NCBI RefSeq assembly: GCF_002076895.1
Contig: NZ_CP020465.1
Location: 3,224,001-3,288,000, forward strand
Length of the DNA: 64,000 nt
From: Cognaticolwellia beringensis
GTDB lineage: Bacteria; Pseudomonadota; Gammaproteobacteria; Enterobacterales; Alteromonadaceae
Reading direction: 5' to 3'
The notes under the pieces were generated by a model that was given only the letters and a program-made list of their open reading frames with translations, was not told where the DNA came from and searched no databases. This document shows, one piece after another, positions 33,794-45,419 of the stretch (positions within the stretch are counted from its first letter, which is position 1; each line of letters opens with the position of its first letter). The translations under genes and the position numbers were made by a program.

Positions 33794-33895
33794 GGACGCC
33801 GTTCCTGCACATCCATGTGCCCACGGCATTAGTGCATCTCGGTAATTGCTCCTGCATTACGCTACTAACCTACATCCATGTAGGAACTTGCACGT
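33794..33895. repeat. 102-bp insert with two CATCCATG hairpins (copy A)
   Basis: Contains two palindromes, GCACATCCATGTGC (33807-33820) and CCTACATCCATGTAGG (33869-33884), bracketed by GTTCCT and AGGAAC in inverted orientation. It interrupts a 5S-like sequence and recurs with a handful of substitutions at 34040-34141. It resembles a small REP-like or non-autonomous palindromic element; no transposase is present. Confidence 0.65.
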
Positions 33896-33919
33896 CATTG
33901 CTAGGCTTCTATTAAGAGA

Positions 33920-33948
33920 AACCCGTAGCTGATGCTACGGGTTTTTTG
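33920..33948 (+). terminator. Terminator at the end of 5S-like copy A
   Basis: AACCCGTAGC, loop TGAT, GCTACGGGTT (perfect 10-bp stem) with a T run. The stem sequence differs from the true rrn terminator while the position is equivalent. Confidence 0.75.
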
Positions 33949-34039
33949 CTTTCTGCGATTTATACAATAAAACTTGTGCATGAAACGTGTTAGCGTCGTT
34001 GGTAAAGGGCGTGTGGGAGTTCTTCTCTTTATGTGAGAG

Positions 34040-34141
34040 GGACGCCGTTCCTGCACATCCATGTGCCCACGGCATTAGTGCATCTCGGTCATTGTTCCTG
34101 AATTGCGCTACTAACTTACATCCATGTAGGAACTTGCACGT
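34040..34141. repeat. 102-bp insert with two CATCCATG hairpins (copy B)
   Basis: Same length and organisation as the insert in copy A, with GCACATCCATGTGC at 34053-34066 and TACATCCATGTA at 34117-34128. Only a few substitutions separate the copies. Confidence 0.65.
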
Positions 34142-34165
34142 TATTGCTAGGCTTCTATTTAGAAG

Positions 34166-34194
34166 AGCCCGTTACGAAAGTGACGGGCTTTTTG
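34166..34194 (+). terminator. Terminator at the end of 5S-like copy B
   Basis: AGCCCGTTAC, loop GAAA, GTGACGGGCT (one wobble) and a T run. It has the same tetraloop as the real rrn terminator but different stem bases. Confidence 0.75.
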
Positions 34195-34422
34195 CTGTCT
34201 GGGATTTATAAGCGAAAAGTATTTAGCTATTAGCGATCAGAAACTGACAGCTGATAGCTTTAAACTTAAAACTATTCTTTACCTTCTATTCAACAAACAG
34301 AATTAAATTAAGCCTTATTATTTACTTATTAAAAGAAAAGTATATTTTTTCGTATTTACCCCTACGCAAACGATGATTGTCGAAGTAAAATAGCCCTATG
34401 AAAGCATTATATTGTAACCCTT

Positions 34423-35901
34423 ATGAATAACAGTCAAAGTACTCATCAGCCATTAATAGACTCAGATACTAAAATTGCCATTATTGGTGGTGGTGTTGCA
34501 GGCTCTACTATCGCTTTACGTTTTGCAGAATTAGGCATTGACACTACTTTGATAGAAAAAGGGACGAGTCTTGTTAACGGGCCTCCCTTTTGTCATTTAC
34601 ATGCAGGTGGCAATTTATATCGAGAGATCTCTGAACAACAATGTTTAACCTTATTGGAGCAATCGATAGACACGGCAAAGGTTTACCCACATAGTGTTAA
34701 CTATCGCCCAACCATTATAGCTTTACCAAAAACTGATCAAGGTGAAGTCGCTGACTTTTTACCTCGCTTAAAAAAGCTGAGTGAACGTTATGCAGAACTA
34801 GTTGAGGAAGATCTCAGTAATAAAGTATTGGGTGATCCTGAACAATATTTTTTGCTATTTGAACGCAATGCACTAGAGAGACTAAGACAACGAGAATTAC
34901 CAACACAAGCGAAAAGTAATGAAGATTGGTTAGTAGCCTTTGCCCAACAAATTGATTTAGACAAATTAAAATTCCCAGTACTATTAGTACAAGAATATGG
35001 TTGGTCTGCTTTTCGTTTAGCGGCTATTGCGACTCTTGCTATTGAAAAGTTACCTCGTTGTCATCTTAAGCTTAATAGCCAAGTAGTGAATATTAAGCAA
35101 TTACACAGTAATAAAAAGTGGCGAGTGACTTATAACGATGGTCAGCAAGGTTGTCAAAGTGAGGCGGATTTTGACTATATTATTAATGCCTGTGGTTTTA
35201 AAAGTGGTGAAATTGATGACATGCTGCAAGCTAAACGACAACGTATGGTCGAATTTAAAGCGGCTTATGTCGCCCACTGGCCACAATGTCAAGGTCTTTG
35301 GCCTGAAGTGGTTTTTTACGGTGAACGTGGAACACCTAATGGCATGGCACAATTAACACCATATCAGGACGGTTACTTTCAATTACACGGGATGACACAA
35401 GACATTACTTTATTTGAGAAAGGTCTCGTGGCCAGTGGTGACCAGAGTGCTCAGCCAATATTGTCCGATCGCTTTATCAAAAAAATTGATCAGCAATGGC
35501 CATCGAAATTAGTCAACGATAGAACCCTAGGCTCTATAGAACACCTTGCGAAATATATTACTAATTTTTCTCAAGCAAGCGTTGCGGCTAAACCTATGTT
35601 TGGTGCGCAACAAATTCCTGGCAATGATGCGACCTTACGTGCAGCAGACGTATCTTTCTATGGCATGCACTATGCTCGTACTGAAATAGTAAAGGCATCT
35701 TCTGCGTTGGCTGCAGCTGATGCAATTTTAGAAAATTTAGTGGAGGTTGGTTTGGTCAGCCCAGTGCAATTGGGTAAATATTTGGATTGTCATTATTTTC
35801 CGGTCACTTTGGCATGTACTGAAGCAGAGGTGACCGATAAAGCTATTTTATTTGCCCGCCAACGAGAATACCCCGAAGCGTTAGCTAAAAACTTTATGTA
35901 A
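34423..35901 (+). CDS. FAD-dependent oxidoreductase (DAO-like), function unknown
   Basis: The N-terminus has a Rossmann FAD-binding motif IAIIGGGVAGSTIALRFAELG (about 18-38) followed by an acidic strand end TTLIEKG. Near the middle, DYIINACGFKSGEID matches the second nucleotide-contact region of amino-acid-oxidase-like flavoproteins. Length is 492 residues with no signal peptide or membrane segment. The stretch GPPFCHLHAGGNLYREIS is distinctive, but I cannot assign a substrate. Expression is probably monocistronic, after the 5S-derived repeats. Its stop overlaps the end of the convergent gph gene by eight bases. Confidence 0.65.
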   Translation: MNNSQSTHQPLIDSDTKIAIIGGGVAGSTIALRFAELGIDTTLIEKGTSLVNGPPFCHLHAGGNLYREISEQQCLTLLEQSIDTAKVYPHSVNYRPTIIALPKTDQGEVADFLPRLKKLSERYAELVEEDLSNKVLGDPEQYFLLFERNALERLRQRELPTQAKSNEDWLVAFAQQIDLDKLKFPVLLVQEYGWSAFRLAAIATLAIEKLPRCHLKLNSQVVNIKQLHSNKKWRVTYNDGQQGCQSEADFDYIINACGFKSGEIDDMLQAKRQRMVEFKAAYVAHWPQCQGLWPEVVFYGERGTPNGMAQLTPYQDGYFQLHGMTQDITLFEKGLVASGDQSAQPILSDRFIKKIDQQWPSKLVNDRTLGSIEHLAKYITNFSQASVAAKPMFGAQQIPGNDATLRAADVSFYGMHYARTEIVKASSALAAADAILENLVEVGLVSPVQLGKYLDCHYFPVTLACTEAEVTDKAILFARQREYPEALAKNFM

Positions 35902-36586
35902 ATAATGGTAATAATTCTTCAAATGTTTCTAAGCACCAATCTGGCTGATAAACGCTAATTTTTTCACCATAGTTATAGCCATAAGTTAAACCGATACTTT
36001 GCATATTGGCCGCCTTAGCTGCCAATATATCGTTTTTAGAGTCACCTATCATTATGCATTCATTAACCGACACGTTTAGTGCTGTAGATGCATATAACAG
36101 CGGTAAAGGATGCGGTTTACGCTCTTTTAAGCTATCGCCACCGAGTTGTAATTCGAATATACCACTAAGACCAAAACCTGTAACAATAGGCTCGATGAAT
36201 TCTGCGGGTTTATTGGTGATTATAGCTAAACGATATCCTTGCTTTTTTAAAGCAAGCAAAGTTGTTTTTACACCAGTATATAAGACAGACTCAACACATA
36301 GATTACGTTGGTAGTATTTTAAGAAAATTGCTACAGCGCTATTTACTTCTTCTTCGCTATACTTATCATTGGCAGCTACATTATCTTTTAAAGAATGATG
36401 TAAAGCGCGTTCAACCAAAGTTCTCGCACCATTACCAACCCAACTGCGGATCTTATCTTGAGGAAATACCTTTAAGCCAAGTGTGACTAACATTTCGTTT
36501 ATCGCTGCTGCAAGATCTGGAGCACTATCAACCAAAGTGCCATCGAGATCGAATAACAGAACGCTTTTATTTTCTGGGGTCGTCAT
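35894..36586 (-). CDS. gph: Phosphoglycolate phosphatase (HAD family)
   Basis: Dephosphorylates 2-phosphoglycolate, for instance from repair of oxidative DNA damage. HAD motif I LLFDLDGTLVDSAPD (nucleophile D13, acid D15), motif II ITNKPAEF, motif III lysine in KERKPHPLPL and motif IV MIGDSKNDILAAKAAN. Length is 230 residues (E. coli Gph 252). It converges with the FAD-oxidoreductase gene, sharing eight bases. Related HAD phosphatases are hard to separate, so the substrate is by family similarity. Confidence 0.82.
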   Translation of the reverse strand: MTTPENKSVLLFDLDGTLVDSAPDLAAAINEMLVTLGLKVFPQDKIRSWVGNGARTLVERALHHSLKDNVAANDKYSEEEVNSAVAIFLKYYQRNLCVESVLYTGVKTTLLALKKQGYRLAIITNKPAEFIEPIVTGFGLSGIFELQLGGDSLKERKPHPLPLLYASTALNVSVNECIMIGDSKNDILAAKAANMQSIGLTYGYNYGEKISVYQPDWCLETFEELLPLFT

Positions 36587-36919
36587 GGGCTTTCCTATAA
36601 TAAATCGATTTACCGCGCTAATATGCCAACAGTATCGAGTAATACCAAACAGGTAATTTGATTAATCTAATTAGAATTATTCAATGAAGGCTCGACTTAG
36701 CTCAAGGTATTTAATAAATACACCCAATGCAGATAACTTAAAAATGATTTTTTATTAAAACAAACCATTTTATTAAGTTATTGCCTAATTGTGTTGGTAA
36801 AAAAGATACCAAGCAGTAATATTTCAATACCAATAGCTAGCTATTAGAGCAATCGAATGGTTTGTCTACCATCAGCTCAGTTGTATAAAAGTTTATTTTA
36901 ATGCTTGGTTATTTTATAT
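36587..36919. other. Intergenic region between gdhA and gph with ATACCAA motifs
   Basis: A 333-bp AT-rich gap without a gene. ATACCAA occurs at 36642-36648, 36806-36812 and 36827-36833, the last next to a perfect 14-bp palindrome AATAGCTAGCTATT (36832-36845). No clear terminator for gdhA was found. Confidence 0.45.
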
Positions 36920-38782
<1,863 letters not shown>

Positions 38783-39172
38783 TTAAGGGGCGTTGTCACC
38801 AAATTCTAGTATATCTATGACTCTTCTTGCTTCCGCTATGGTGCAATCAGTACGCTGCATAAGTTCAGATATGGTAATGCCTGGTTTTTTCTCTGCAATC
38901 GTTAACAGCATATCAAAGCCTAAGTTTTTACGCTGTTTAGATAGGTGTGCTGCCAACCATTGCCAACTTGCTTCTTCGCTTTGTTCTATTAGGTCAATAG
39001 TTTGTTCAAGCTGTTCAAAGGTGGCTTTTAATTGCCAGTTACGTGAACGACCAATACGGTTGAGTTCGCAACCTTGGTCTCTTATCAGTGTTTTGAGTGC
39101 GTAAGCTTTTAATACCCGGCGTAAAAAAGAGGGTAAAGTAATATAAGGGATTTGATTTCTTGGTGTTTTCAT
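38783..39172 (-). CDS. Ribosome recycling factor-related protein (RRF_GI-like)
   Basis: The central CELNRIGRSRNWQLKA stretch matches the signature of the small gammaproteobacterial family annotated as RRF_GI in Vibrio and relatives (ELKRVRRSRNWQ type). Those proteins share only a name with true ribosome recycling factor and have no proven function. The C-terminal third (ISELMQRTDCTIAEARRVIDI) looks like a helix-turn-helix. Length is 129 residues. It lies 55 bases downstream of the membrane-anchored gene and may be in its operon. Confidence 0.55.
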   Translation of the reverse strand: MKTPRNQIPYITLPSFLRRVLKAYALKTLIRDQGCELNRIGRSRNWQLKATFEQLEQTIDLIEQSEEASWQWLAAHLSKQRKNLGFDMLLTIAEKKPGITISELMQRTDCTIAEARRVIDILEFGDNAP

Positions 39173-39227
39173 AAAGAATTAGAAGTGAGAACCAGCATTA
39201 CTGCTAGTTCTTTGCTGCAGGTATTGA

Positions 39228-39992
39228 TTACCATTTTTTCTTTGGCTGAAACAATATATCTAAATCATCTTCTTCTGCTTTAGCTTTTTTCGCGGCATCT
39301 TTCGCATTAGTATGCTTTAACGAAGAGGTAATCTCTTCCAATATGTTTGCTATTTCATCACGTTTTCTGGTGCAATACTCAGTTTGGATCGGGCTTTCTG
39401 AAATCGTGTTTAGTGCTTTTTCTAGATATTGTCTTGCCGAACCTAACATTTCTTTTTGGTAAGCTATCATGCCACGTTTTTGTAAGGTTTCTACACCAAT
39501 TTTAAGTTGCATAGCTGATAACTTATTATCTTCTTGAGTAAAAGTTTGTGCGTCTAAATTACCTTTAGATTGCTCTGATTTTAATGTCACTCGCAGTTTT
39601 TTTATGCATTGTAAAACTGCGACTAGTTGTTGCTCATTATCCGGTAATGTAAAGCTTTGCTCACTCGCTGCTTCACTTGTATTCTTTTTGCAGGTACTAA
39701 TGCGTGCTTCCATATCCTGAATGCGTGTTAATAATGATTTATTTTCCGGTAAAATACTCGCCATAGACTTTGTGGCATTCAGAGTACGGTTGTTAAGTAT
39801 CATGACTAAATTAGGATTATTCGGAAGGTTTGCGATGCTGATGAGTAATTCTTCAGTTTCATCTATTATGGCTTTTTGTTTCGCTGCTTTACCTCGCTTT
39901 TCTTGTTCTACTTTTTCTTTATGCTGTTGTATTGCATTCACTACCACGACAATGATAATTAAAGCGATAATTAAAGCGATAATAATGCCCAT
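39228..39992 (-). CDS. Membrane-anchored coiled-coil protein of unknown function
   Basis: Starts at the ATG at 39992 with GAGAA upstream (a longer frame opens at 40061). An N-terminal transmembrane helix MGIIIALIIALIIIVVVVNAIQQ is followed by a charged coiled-coil KEKVEQEKRGKAAKQKAIIDETEELL and a mostly helical cytoplasmic domain with a TPR-like segment KEMLGSARQYLEKALNTI. Length is 254 residues, ending in a lysine-rich tail. Similar proteins in Vibrio are sometimes labelled DNA repair ATPase without evidence; I see no ATPase motif. It precedes the RRF_GI-like gene. Confidence 0.6.
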   Translation of the reverse strand: MGIIIALIIALIIIVVVVNAIQQHKEKVEQEKRGKAAKQKAIIDETEELLISIANLPNNPNLVMILNNRTLNATKSMASILPENKSLLTRIQDMEARISTCKKNTSEAASEQSFTLPDNEQQLVAVLQCIKKLRVTLKSEQSKGNLDAQTFTQEDNKLSAMQLKIGVETLQKRGMIAYQKEMLGSARQYLEKALNTISESPIQTEYCTRKRDEIANILEEITSSLKHTNAKDAAKKAKAEEDDLDILFQPKKKW

Positions 39993-41473
<1,481 letters not shown>

Positions 41474-41506
41474 GCAATAACTAATTTAGTAAATGAAAAA
41501 TAATAA

Positions 41507-41535
41507 AAAACCGTATCATATAATACGGTTTTTTT
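41507..41535. terminator. Bidirectional terminator between cysB and sdaA
   Basis: CCGTAT / ATACGG flanked by six A on the left and seven T on the right, so it can end transcripts from both convergent genes. Confidence 0.75.
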
Positions 41536-41558
41536 GGTTTTGTCTGCAGGCTATTTAC

Positions 41559-41592
41559 AAAAGTAAAAGTAAAAGTAAAAGTAAAAGTAAAA
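41559..41592. repeat. Hexanucleotide repeat (AAAAGT) x 5.7
   Basis: Five perfect copies of AAAAGT plus AAAA, immediately before the sdaA stop codon region on the downstream side. Simple repeat; likely prone to slippage, but outside coding sequence. Confidence 0.85.
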
Positions 41593-41594
41593 CC

Positions 41595-42971
41595 CTAACA
41601 CTCAGTAATGTTAACAGCTAAACCGCCACGAGAGGTTTCTTTATATTTAGTTTTCATATCATTGCCTGTGTCCCACATGGTTTTGATTACTTTATCTAAC
41701 GATACCTTTTGCTTGCCTGTACCACGAAGTGCTAAACGTGAAGCATTAATGGCTTTCACTGACCCCATAGCGTTACGTTCTATACAAGGAACTTGCACTA
41801 GTCCGCCAACTGGGTCACAAGTTAGTCCTAAATTGTGCTCCATACCTATTTCTGCCGCATTTTCTACTTGTTCAGGCGAACCGCCCATAATTTCTGTCAA
41901 TGCGCCTGCCGCCATTGAGCATGCAACCCCAACTTCAGCTTGGCACCCGCCTTCTGCACCAGAAATAGTGGCATTGGTTTTATATAAAATGCCGATGGCT
42001 GCTGCCGTTAATAAGTATCGAATGCAGTCTTGCTCGTCAACGGGTTTTATAAATTTATCGTAATAAGACAAAACTGCTGGAAGAATGCCTGCAGCGCCAT
42101 TTGTTGGGGCTGTTACTACTCTGCTACCGGCCGCATTTTCTTCATTTACCGCAAGGGCAAACAAATTAACCCAATCCATAGCTGACAGTGGGTCGGTATT
42201 TTTTTCAACGCATAACGCTCGATGTAATGCAGGCGCTCTGCGGATAACTTTTAAACCGCCAGGTAATATACCTTCTGTAACAATACCACGGGCAATACTT
42301 GCTTTCATGGCGTCCCAAATTTCTATTAGACCAGAGCGGATATTTGACTCGTCTTGCAAGCACTTCTCGTTATCCATCATGATAGTGCTAATGCTTAAGC
42401 CTTTTTCGTTTGCTATTTGTAGCAATTCATCTGCACTAGAAAAGCGGTGAGGGCGATCAATGTTTGAATGAGTTGATAAGGCTTTATTTTTTTCTTTTTC
42501 AAAATCGCAATCTTTAACAATAAAACCGCCACCAATGGAATAATAAGTTTCTTCAAAGATGACAACATCATTGCTATAGGCAAAAAATGTCATGGCATTG
42601 GCATGCGCGGGTAAAGTTTTTCTACGATGATAAATAATGGCATTAGCTTTAGGAAACGAGATTAAACGCTGCATGTTTAGGTTTATTTTTTCGCTTGCCA
42701 CCACTTCAGCCAAAATAGACTCGATAGAATCTACTGGGATTGTTTCAGGGCTTTGTCCTGTTAATCCTAAAATCACCGCTTTACCAGTACCGTGCCCAAT
42801 ACCGGTTTGACCTAATGATCCAAACAATTCACATTTTACGCGATCTGTTAGGGCTAACTTATTATCTGCGATAAGATTTTCAACAAATAACTTTGCGGCT
42901 TTCATTGGGCCAACGGTATGAGAACTGGAAGGACCAATTCCGATTGAAAACATATCAAATACACTAATCAT
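41595..42971 (-). CDS. sdaA: L-serine ammonia-lyase (L-serine dehydratase), iron-sulfur
   Basis: Deaminates L-serine to pyruvate with an oxygen-labile 4Fe-4S cluster. [26 protein letters not shown] is the typical N-terminus; the C-terminal half has the expected cysteines ([38 protein letters not shown]). Length is 458 residues, a single-chain enzyme with alpha and beta domains fused, as in E. coli SdaA/SdaB. Paralogues sdaA and sdaB cannot be told apart from sequence alone. Confidence 0.94.
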   Translation of the reverse strand: MISVFDMFSIGIGPSSSHTVGPMKAAKLFVENLIADNKLALTDRVKCELFGSLGQTGIGHGTGKAVILGLTGQSPETIPVDSIESILAEVVASEKINLNMQRLISFPKANAIIYHRRKTLPAHANAMTFFAYSNDVVIFEETYYSIGGGFIVKDCDFEKEKNKALSTHSNIDRPHRFSSADELLQIANEKGLSISTIMMDNEKCLQDESNIRSGLIEIWDAMKASIARGIVTEGILPGGLKVIRRAPALHRALCVEKNTDPLSAMDWVNLFALAVNEENAAGSRVVTAPTNGAAGILPAVLSYYDKFIKPVDEQDCIRYLLTAAAIGILYKTNATISGAEGGCQAEVGVACSMAAGALTEIMGGSPEQVENAAEIGMEHNLGLTCDPVGGLVQVPCIERNAMGSVKAINASRLALRGTGKQKVSLDKVIKTMWDTGNDMKTKYKETSRGGLAVNITEC

Positions 42972-43151
42972 AATAAAACCTGAATAAAGACTGTTAAATA
43001 CAAGTGAATGTAAAATTTTGTTCGGTTATTGTAGCTGAAAGCTTTCAGCATGCAAAATAAAATGTCTGTTTAGTAAATATAAGTATAGCTAAGGTATTTT
43101 ACTTGCTAGCTAAAAATGGTTTTCACGAATGGCGAGATTAATAATGCTATT

Positions 43152-43730
43152 TTAATTATCTTGGTTTAGTAAAATGCTAAGATCATGCAACATAGCAGCG
43201 GTTGCGCCCCAAATATTATATTGCTGGTAAGGCATGAAGTGCACATTGTGGTGTTCGCCGTGGTGGTAAACTGGAATTTGAATATGGTGCTGCCGTTGTA
43301 AAAAGTGTGATAAAGGCACGTGAAATATTTCAGACACTTCATTTTCGTCTATTTGATAGCTTTGGCTATTTGTTACCGTGGCTACAATAGGTGTAATTTC
43401 AAAGCCTGATATGGTTTGATAGGGCTTAAGTTGTCCTAGGACGTTAATATAAGTTGATTGCAGACCTATTTCTTCTAAAGTTTCACGCAGTGCTGTTGCG
43501 GTCATATCAATATCAAAATTTTCTACTTTACCACCTGGAAAGCTAATTTGCCCAGGGTGATGGGTCAGGTGATTTGCACGCTTGGTGAACAATACTTCAA
43601 GCTTGTCTTGATTGCAGACAATGGGAATTAACACCGCGGCACTTTTAAGTTTATGCGGGTAGCGAAATTTATGTGCTGAAGCGGGTAAGGCCTGCATTTG
43701 AAATCGCTGTATAAATTCGTCTTTAGTCAT
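43152..43730 (-). CDS. nudL: CoA pyrophosphatase (Nudix hydrolase, NudL/YeaB type)
   Basis: Nudix fold protein predicted to cleave coenzyme A or its derivatives. The family signature LTHHPGQISFPGGKVE precedes the Nudix box ending LRETLEEIGL. The second half has the UPF0035-type EVSEIFHVPLSHF. Length is 192 residues (E. coli NudL 192). It is downstream of pabB on the same strand with 110 bases between them. Confidence 0.88.
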   Translation of the reverse strand: MTKDEFIQRFQMQALPASAHKFRYPHKLKSAAVLIPIVCNQDKLEVLFTKRANHLTHHPGQISFPGGKVENFDIDMTATALRETLEEIGLQSTYINVLGQLKPYQTISGFEITPIVATVTNSQSYQIDENEVSEIFHVPLSHFLQRQHHIQIPVYHHGEHHNVHFMPYQQYNIWGATAAMLHDLSILLNQDN

Positions 43731-43840
43731 ACATACCTTAAAGTTTACTATGCTACAGCAAAGGTATTGGGCTTGCTCGGCGTAGGCGGAAGTCGTATTT
43801 AAACCAAAATATTAGCCTTGGATACTTTCACAGGGACTAT

Positions 43841-45268
43841 TTATACCAAGTTTAGTTTGCTTAATACGGGTAGAATTTTATTCACTTTATCGTAAGTTTC
43901 TTGATACTCGCTGTCAACATTTGAATCTGCTACTAGGCCACCACCAGCCCAACAGTGTATTTGCTGGTTATGACAAACTAACGTTCGAATGGTAATGCTA
44001 GTGTCCATATTTCCACACGCCGATATATATCCTATTGAGCCACAATAAACGCTACGTTGATGGGGCTCTAATTCTTCAATGATATCCATGGCTCTGATTT
44101 TAGGGGCTCCAGTTATAGAGCCACCAGGAAAAGATGCGCGAAGTAAATCACTGCCGTCATATTGGCTATTGATTTCCCCTTCAACCGTGCTAACTAAGTG
44201 ATGCACGGCAGGAAAACTTTCAATGGCAAATAAAGAGGGAACCATTACCGAACCTGGGATACAAACACGGCTAATATCGTTGCGTAAAAGGTCAACAATC
44301 ATCAGATTTTCTGCACGGTCTTTACTTGCTTGTTGCAACTCTGAGGCGTTAGCTTGATCAACCAATGGATCGCTACTACGCGGGCGAGTTCCTTTAATGG
44401 GCTTACTTTGTACTTTATTGTCCACTAATCGTAAGAATCGCTCAGGTGATATACTTAAAATGGCACTATTGTCAAAGCGTAGAAACGCTGAAAACGGCGC
44501 CTTGTTTTCTTGCCTCAATGCACAATAGGCTTGATATTCGCTACCGCTGTATTGTGCGGTAAAACGTTGAGCTAAATTTATTTGATAACAATCGCCTGAA
44601 AGTAGGTATTCATGTACTTGCTCAAATTTCTCACGGTATTGCGCCTGTGGCATATTAGACTGCCAAGGTGTTTTTAATGTGAATTTAGTTTCTGCTACTA
44701 AGTTTTCTGATGCTTTAAGTGCTAACTTTCTGATGGCGAGATTAAAAAAAGCAATAAATTCGGCCCTTTTATTATCAAGACAGGTTAACCAACACTGTTG
44801 TAACTTTCGATCATAGATAATAGCTTGTTGGTATAGGCCAATTGCCATTTCAGGGATAGCAATATCTTTAGTGGTTTGCTGGTTTATAACTTCAAATCGC
44901 TTACCTAAGTCATAAGAGAAATAACCAACCGCGCCACCGTTAAAAGGTAATTTACTATCTTTGAGCTTAGTATCAGAAAAACACGCCGTTTGCTCACGCT
45001 TTAAAAGGAGTAACGGGTCTTCGTTGCTTTGATATTGGCTGTTATCAAGCTTATTTATGACCGTTGTAACTTCACCGTCGGTAGTTAACGTAGTGCAAGG
45101 TTGCCAAACCATAATGTCATAACGGCTATCAACATGATCGCTTTCACAAGAATCTAACCACATAGCCCAAGGCTGATCTGCAATTAGCGAGAAAAAGCGT
45201 TGGCTATCAAATGTGGCATCTAGTTTTAGTAATTCTGTTGTCAGCGCTATCGTTGTATTTGTTGGCAA
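43841..45268 (-). CDS. pabB: Aminodeoxychorismate synthase component I
   Basis: Makes 4-amino-4-deoxychorismate for folate synthesis, together with a PabA glutaminase not seen here. Chorismate-binding motifs are PIKGTRPRSSDP, DLLRNDISRVCIPGSV, SFPGGSITGAPKIRAMDIIEELE and the C-terminal IRTLVCHNQQIHCWAGGGLVADS. The PIKGT lysine is the family catalytic residue for PabB, where anthranilate synthase has alanine. Length is 475 residues (E. coli 453). Confidence 0.92.
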   Translation of the reverse strand: MPTNTTIALTTELLKLDATFDSQRFFSLIADQPWAMWLDSCESDHVDSRYDIMVWQPCTTLTTDGEVTTVINKLDNSQYQSNEDPLLLLKREQTACFSDTKLKDSKLPFNGGAVGYFSYDLGKRFEVINQQTTKDIAIPEMAIGLYQQAIIYDRKLQQCWLTCLDNKRAEFIAFFNLAIRKLALKASENLVAETKFTLKTPWQSNMPQAQYREKFEQVHEYLLSGDCYQINLAQRFTAQYSGSEYQAYCALRQENKAPFSAFLRFDNSAILSISPERFLRLVDNKVQSKPIKGTRPRSSDPLVDQANASELQQASKDRAENLMIVDLLRNDISRVCIPGSVMVPSLFAIESFPAVHHLVSTVEGEINSQYDGSDLLRASFPGGSITGAPKIRAMDIIEELEPHQRSVYCGSIGYISACGNMDTSITIRTLVCHNQQIHCWAGGGLVADSNVDSEYQETYDKVNKILPVLSKLNLV

Positions 45269-45419
45269 AGTTTTCTCACACTCTTTTATTTATCGACATT
45301 ATCTTATGGTCATATTAGACCATTTGATACTGGTAGGGATTTAACAAGCAAGGTATGATATCGGCAAATTTGTAACTTTCAACTTATCTCTCGCCCAATT
45401 GATAAAAAAAGAGACCGTT

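Larger units (their letters stand above)
33735..33948 (+). pseudogene. Truncated 5S-derived copy A with 102-bp insert
   Basis: Starts with TGAAACGTGTTAGCG, matching the 5S gene from about its nucleotide 55. It follows 5S through GATGGTA and GTGTGGG to ATGTGAGAG with two small insertions (AAGGGC and TTCTCTTT), is interrupted by 102 bases (33794-33895), then resumes at CATTGCTAGGCTTCT and ends in its own terminator (33920-33948). The first half of 5S is absent, so it cannot make a normal 5S rRNA. Confidence 0.8.
33981..34194 (+). pseudogene. Truncated 5S-derived copy B with 102-bp insert
   Basis: Second copy, 246 bases after copy A and with the same architecture: 5S-like TGAAACGTGTTAGCG, the same two small insertions, GTGTGGGAGTTC, a 102-bp insert (34040-34141), TATTGCTAGGCTTCTATTTAGAAG and a terminator. 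Its 3' flank (TTTTTGCTGTCTGG) matches the flank of the real 5S terminator more closely than copy A does, so A and B are not a simple recent duplication. Confidence 0.8.

Noticed and set aside
33987..34211. A 74-codon frame across 5S-like copy B
   Set aside because: The reading frame follows the 5S-like sequence and the palindromic insert; copy A does not keep the same frame intact, so it is unlikely to be coding.
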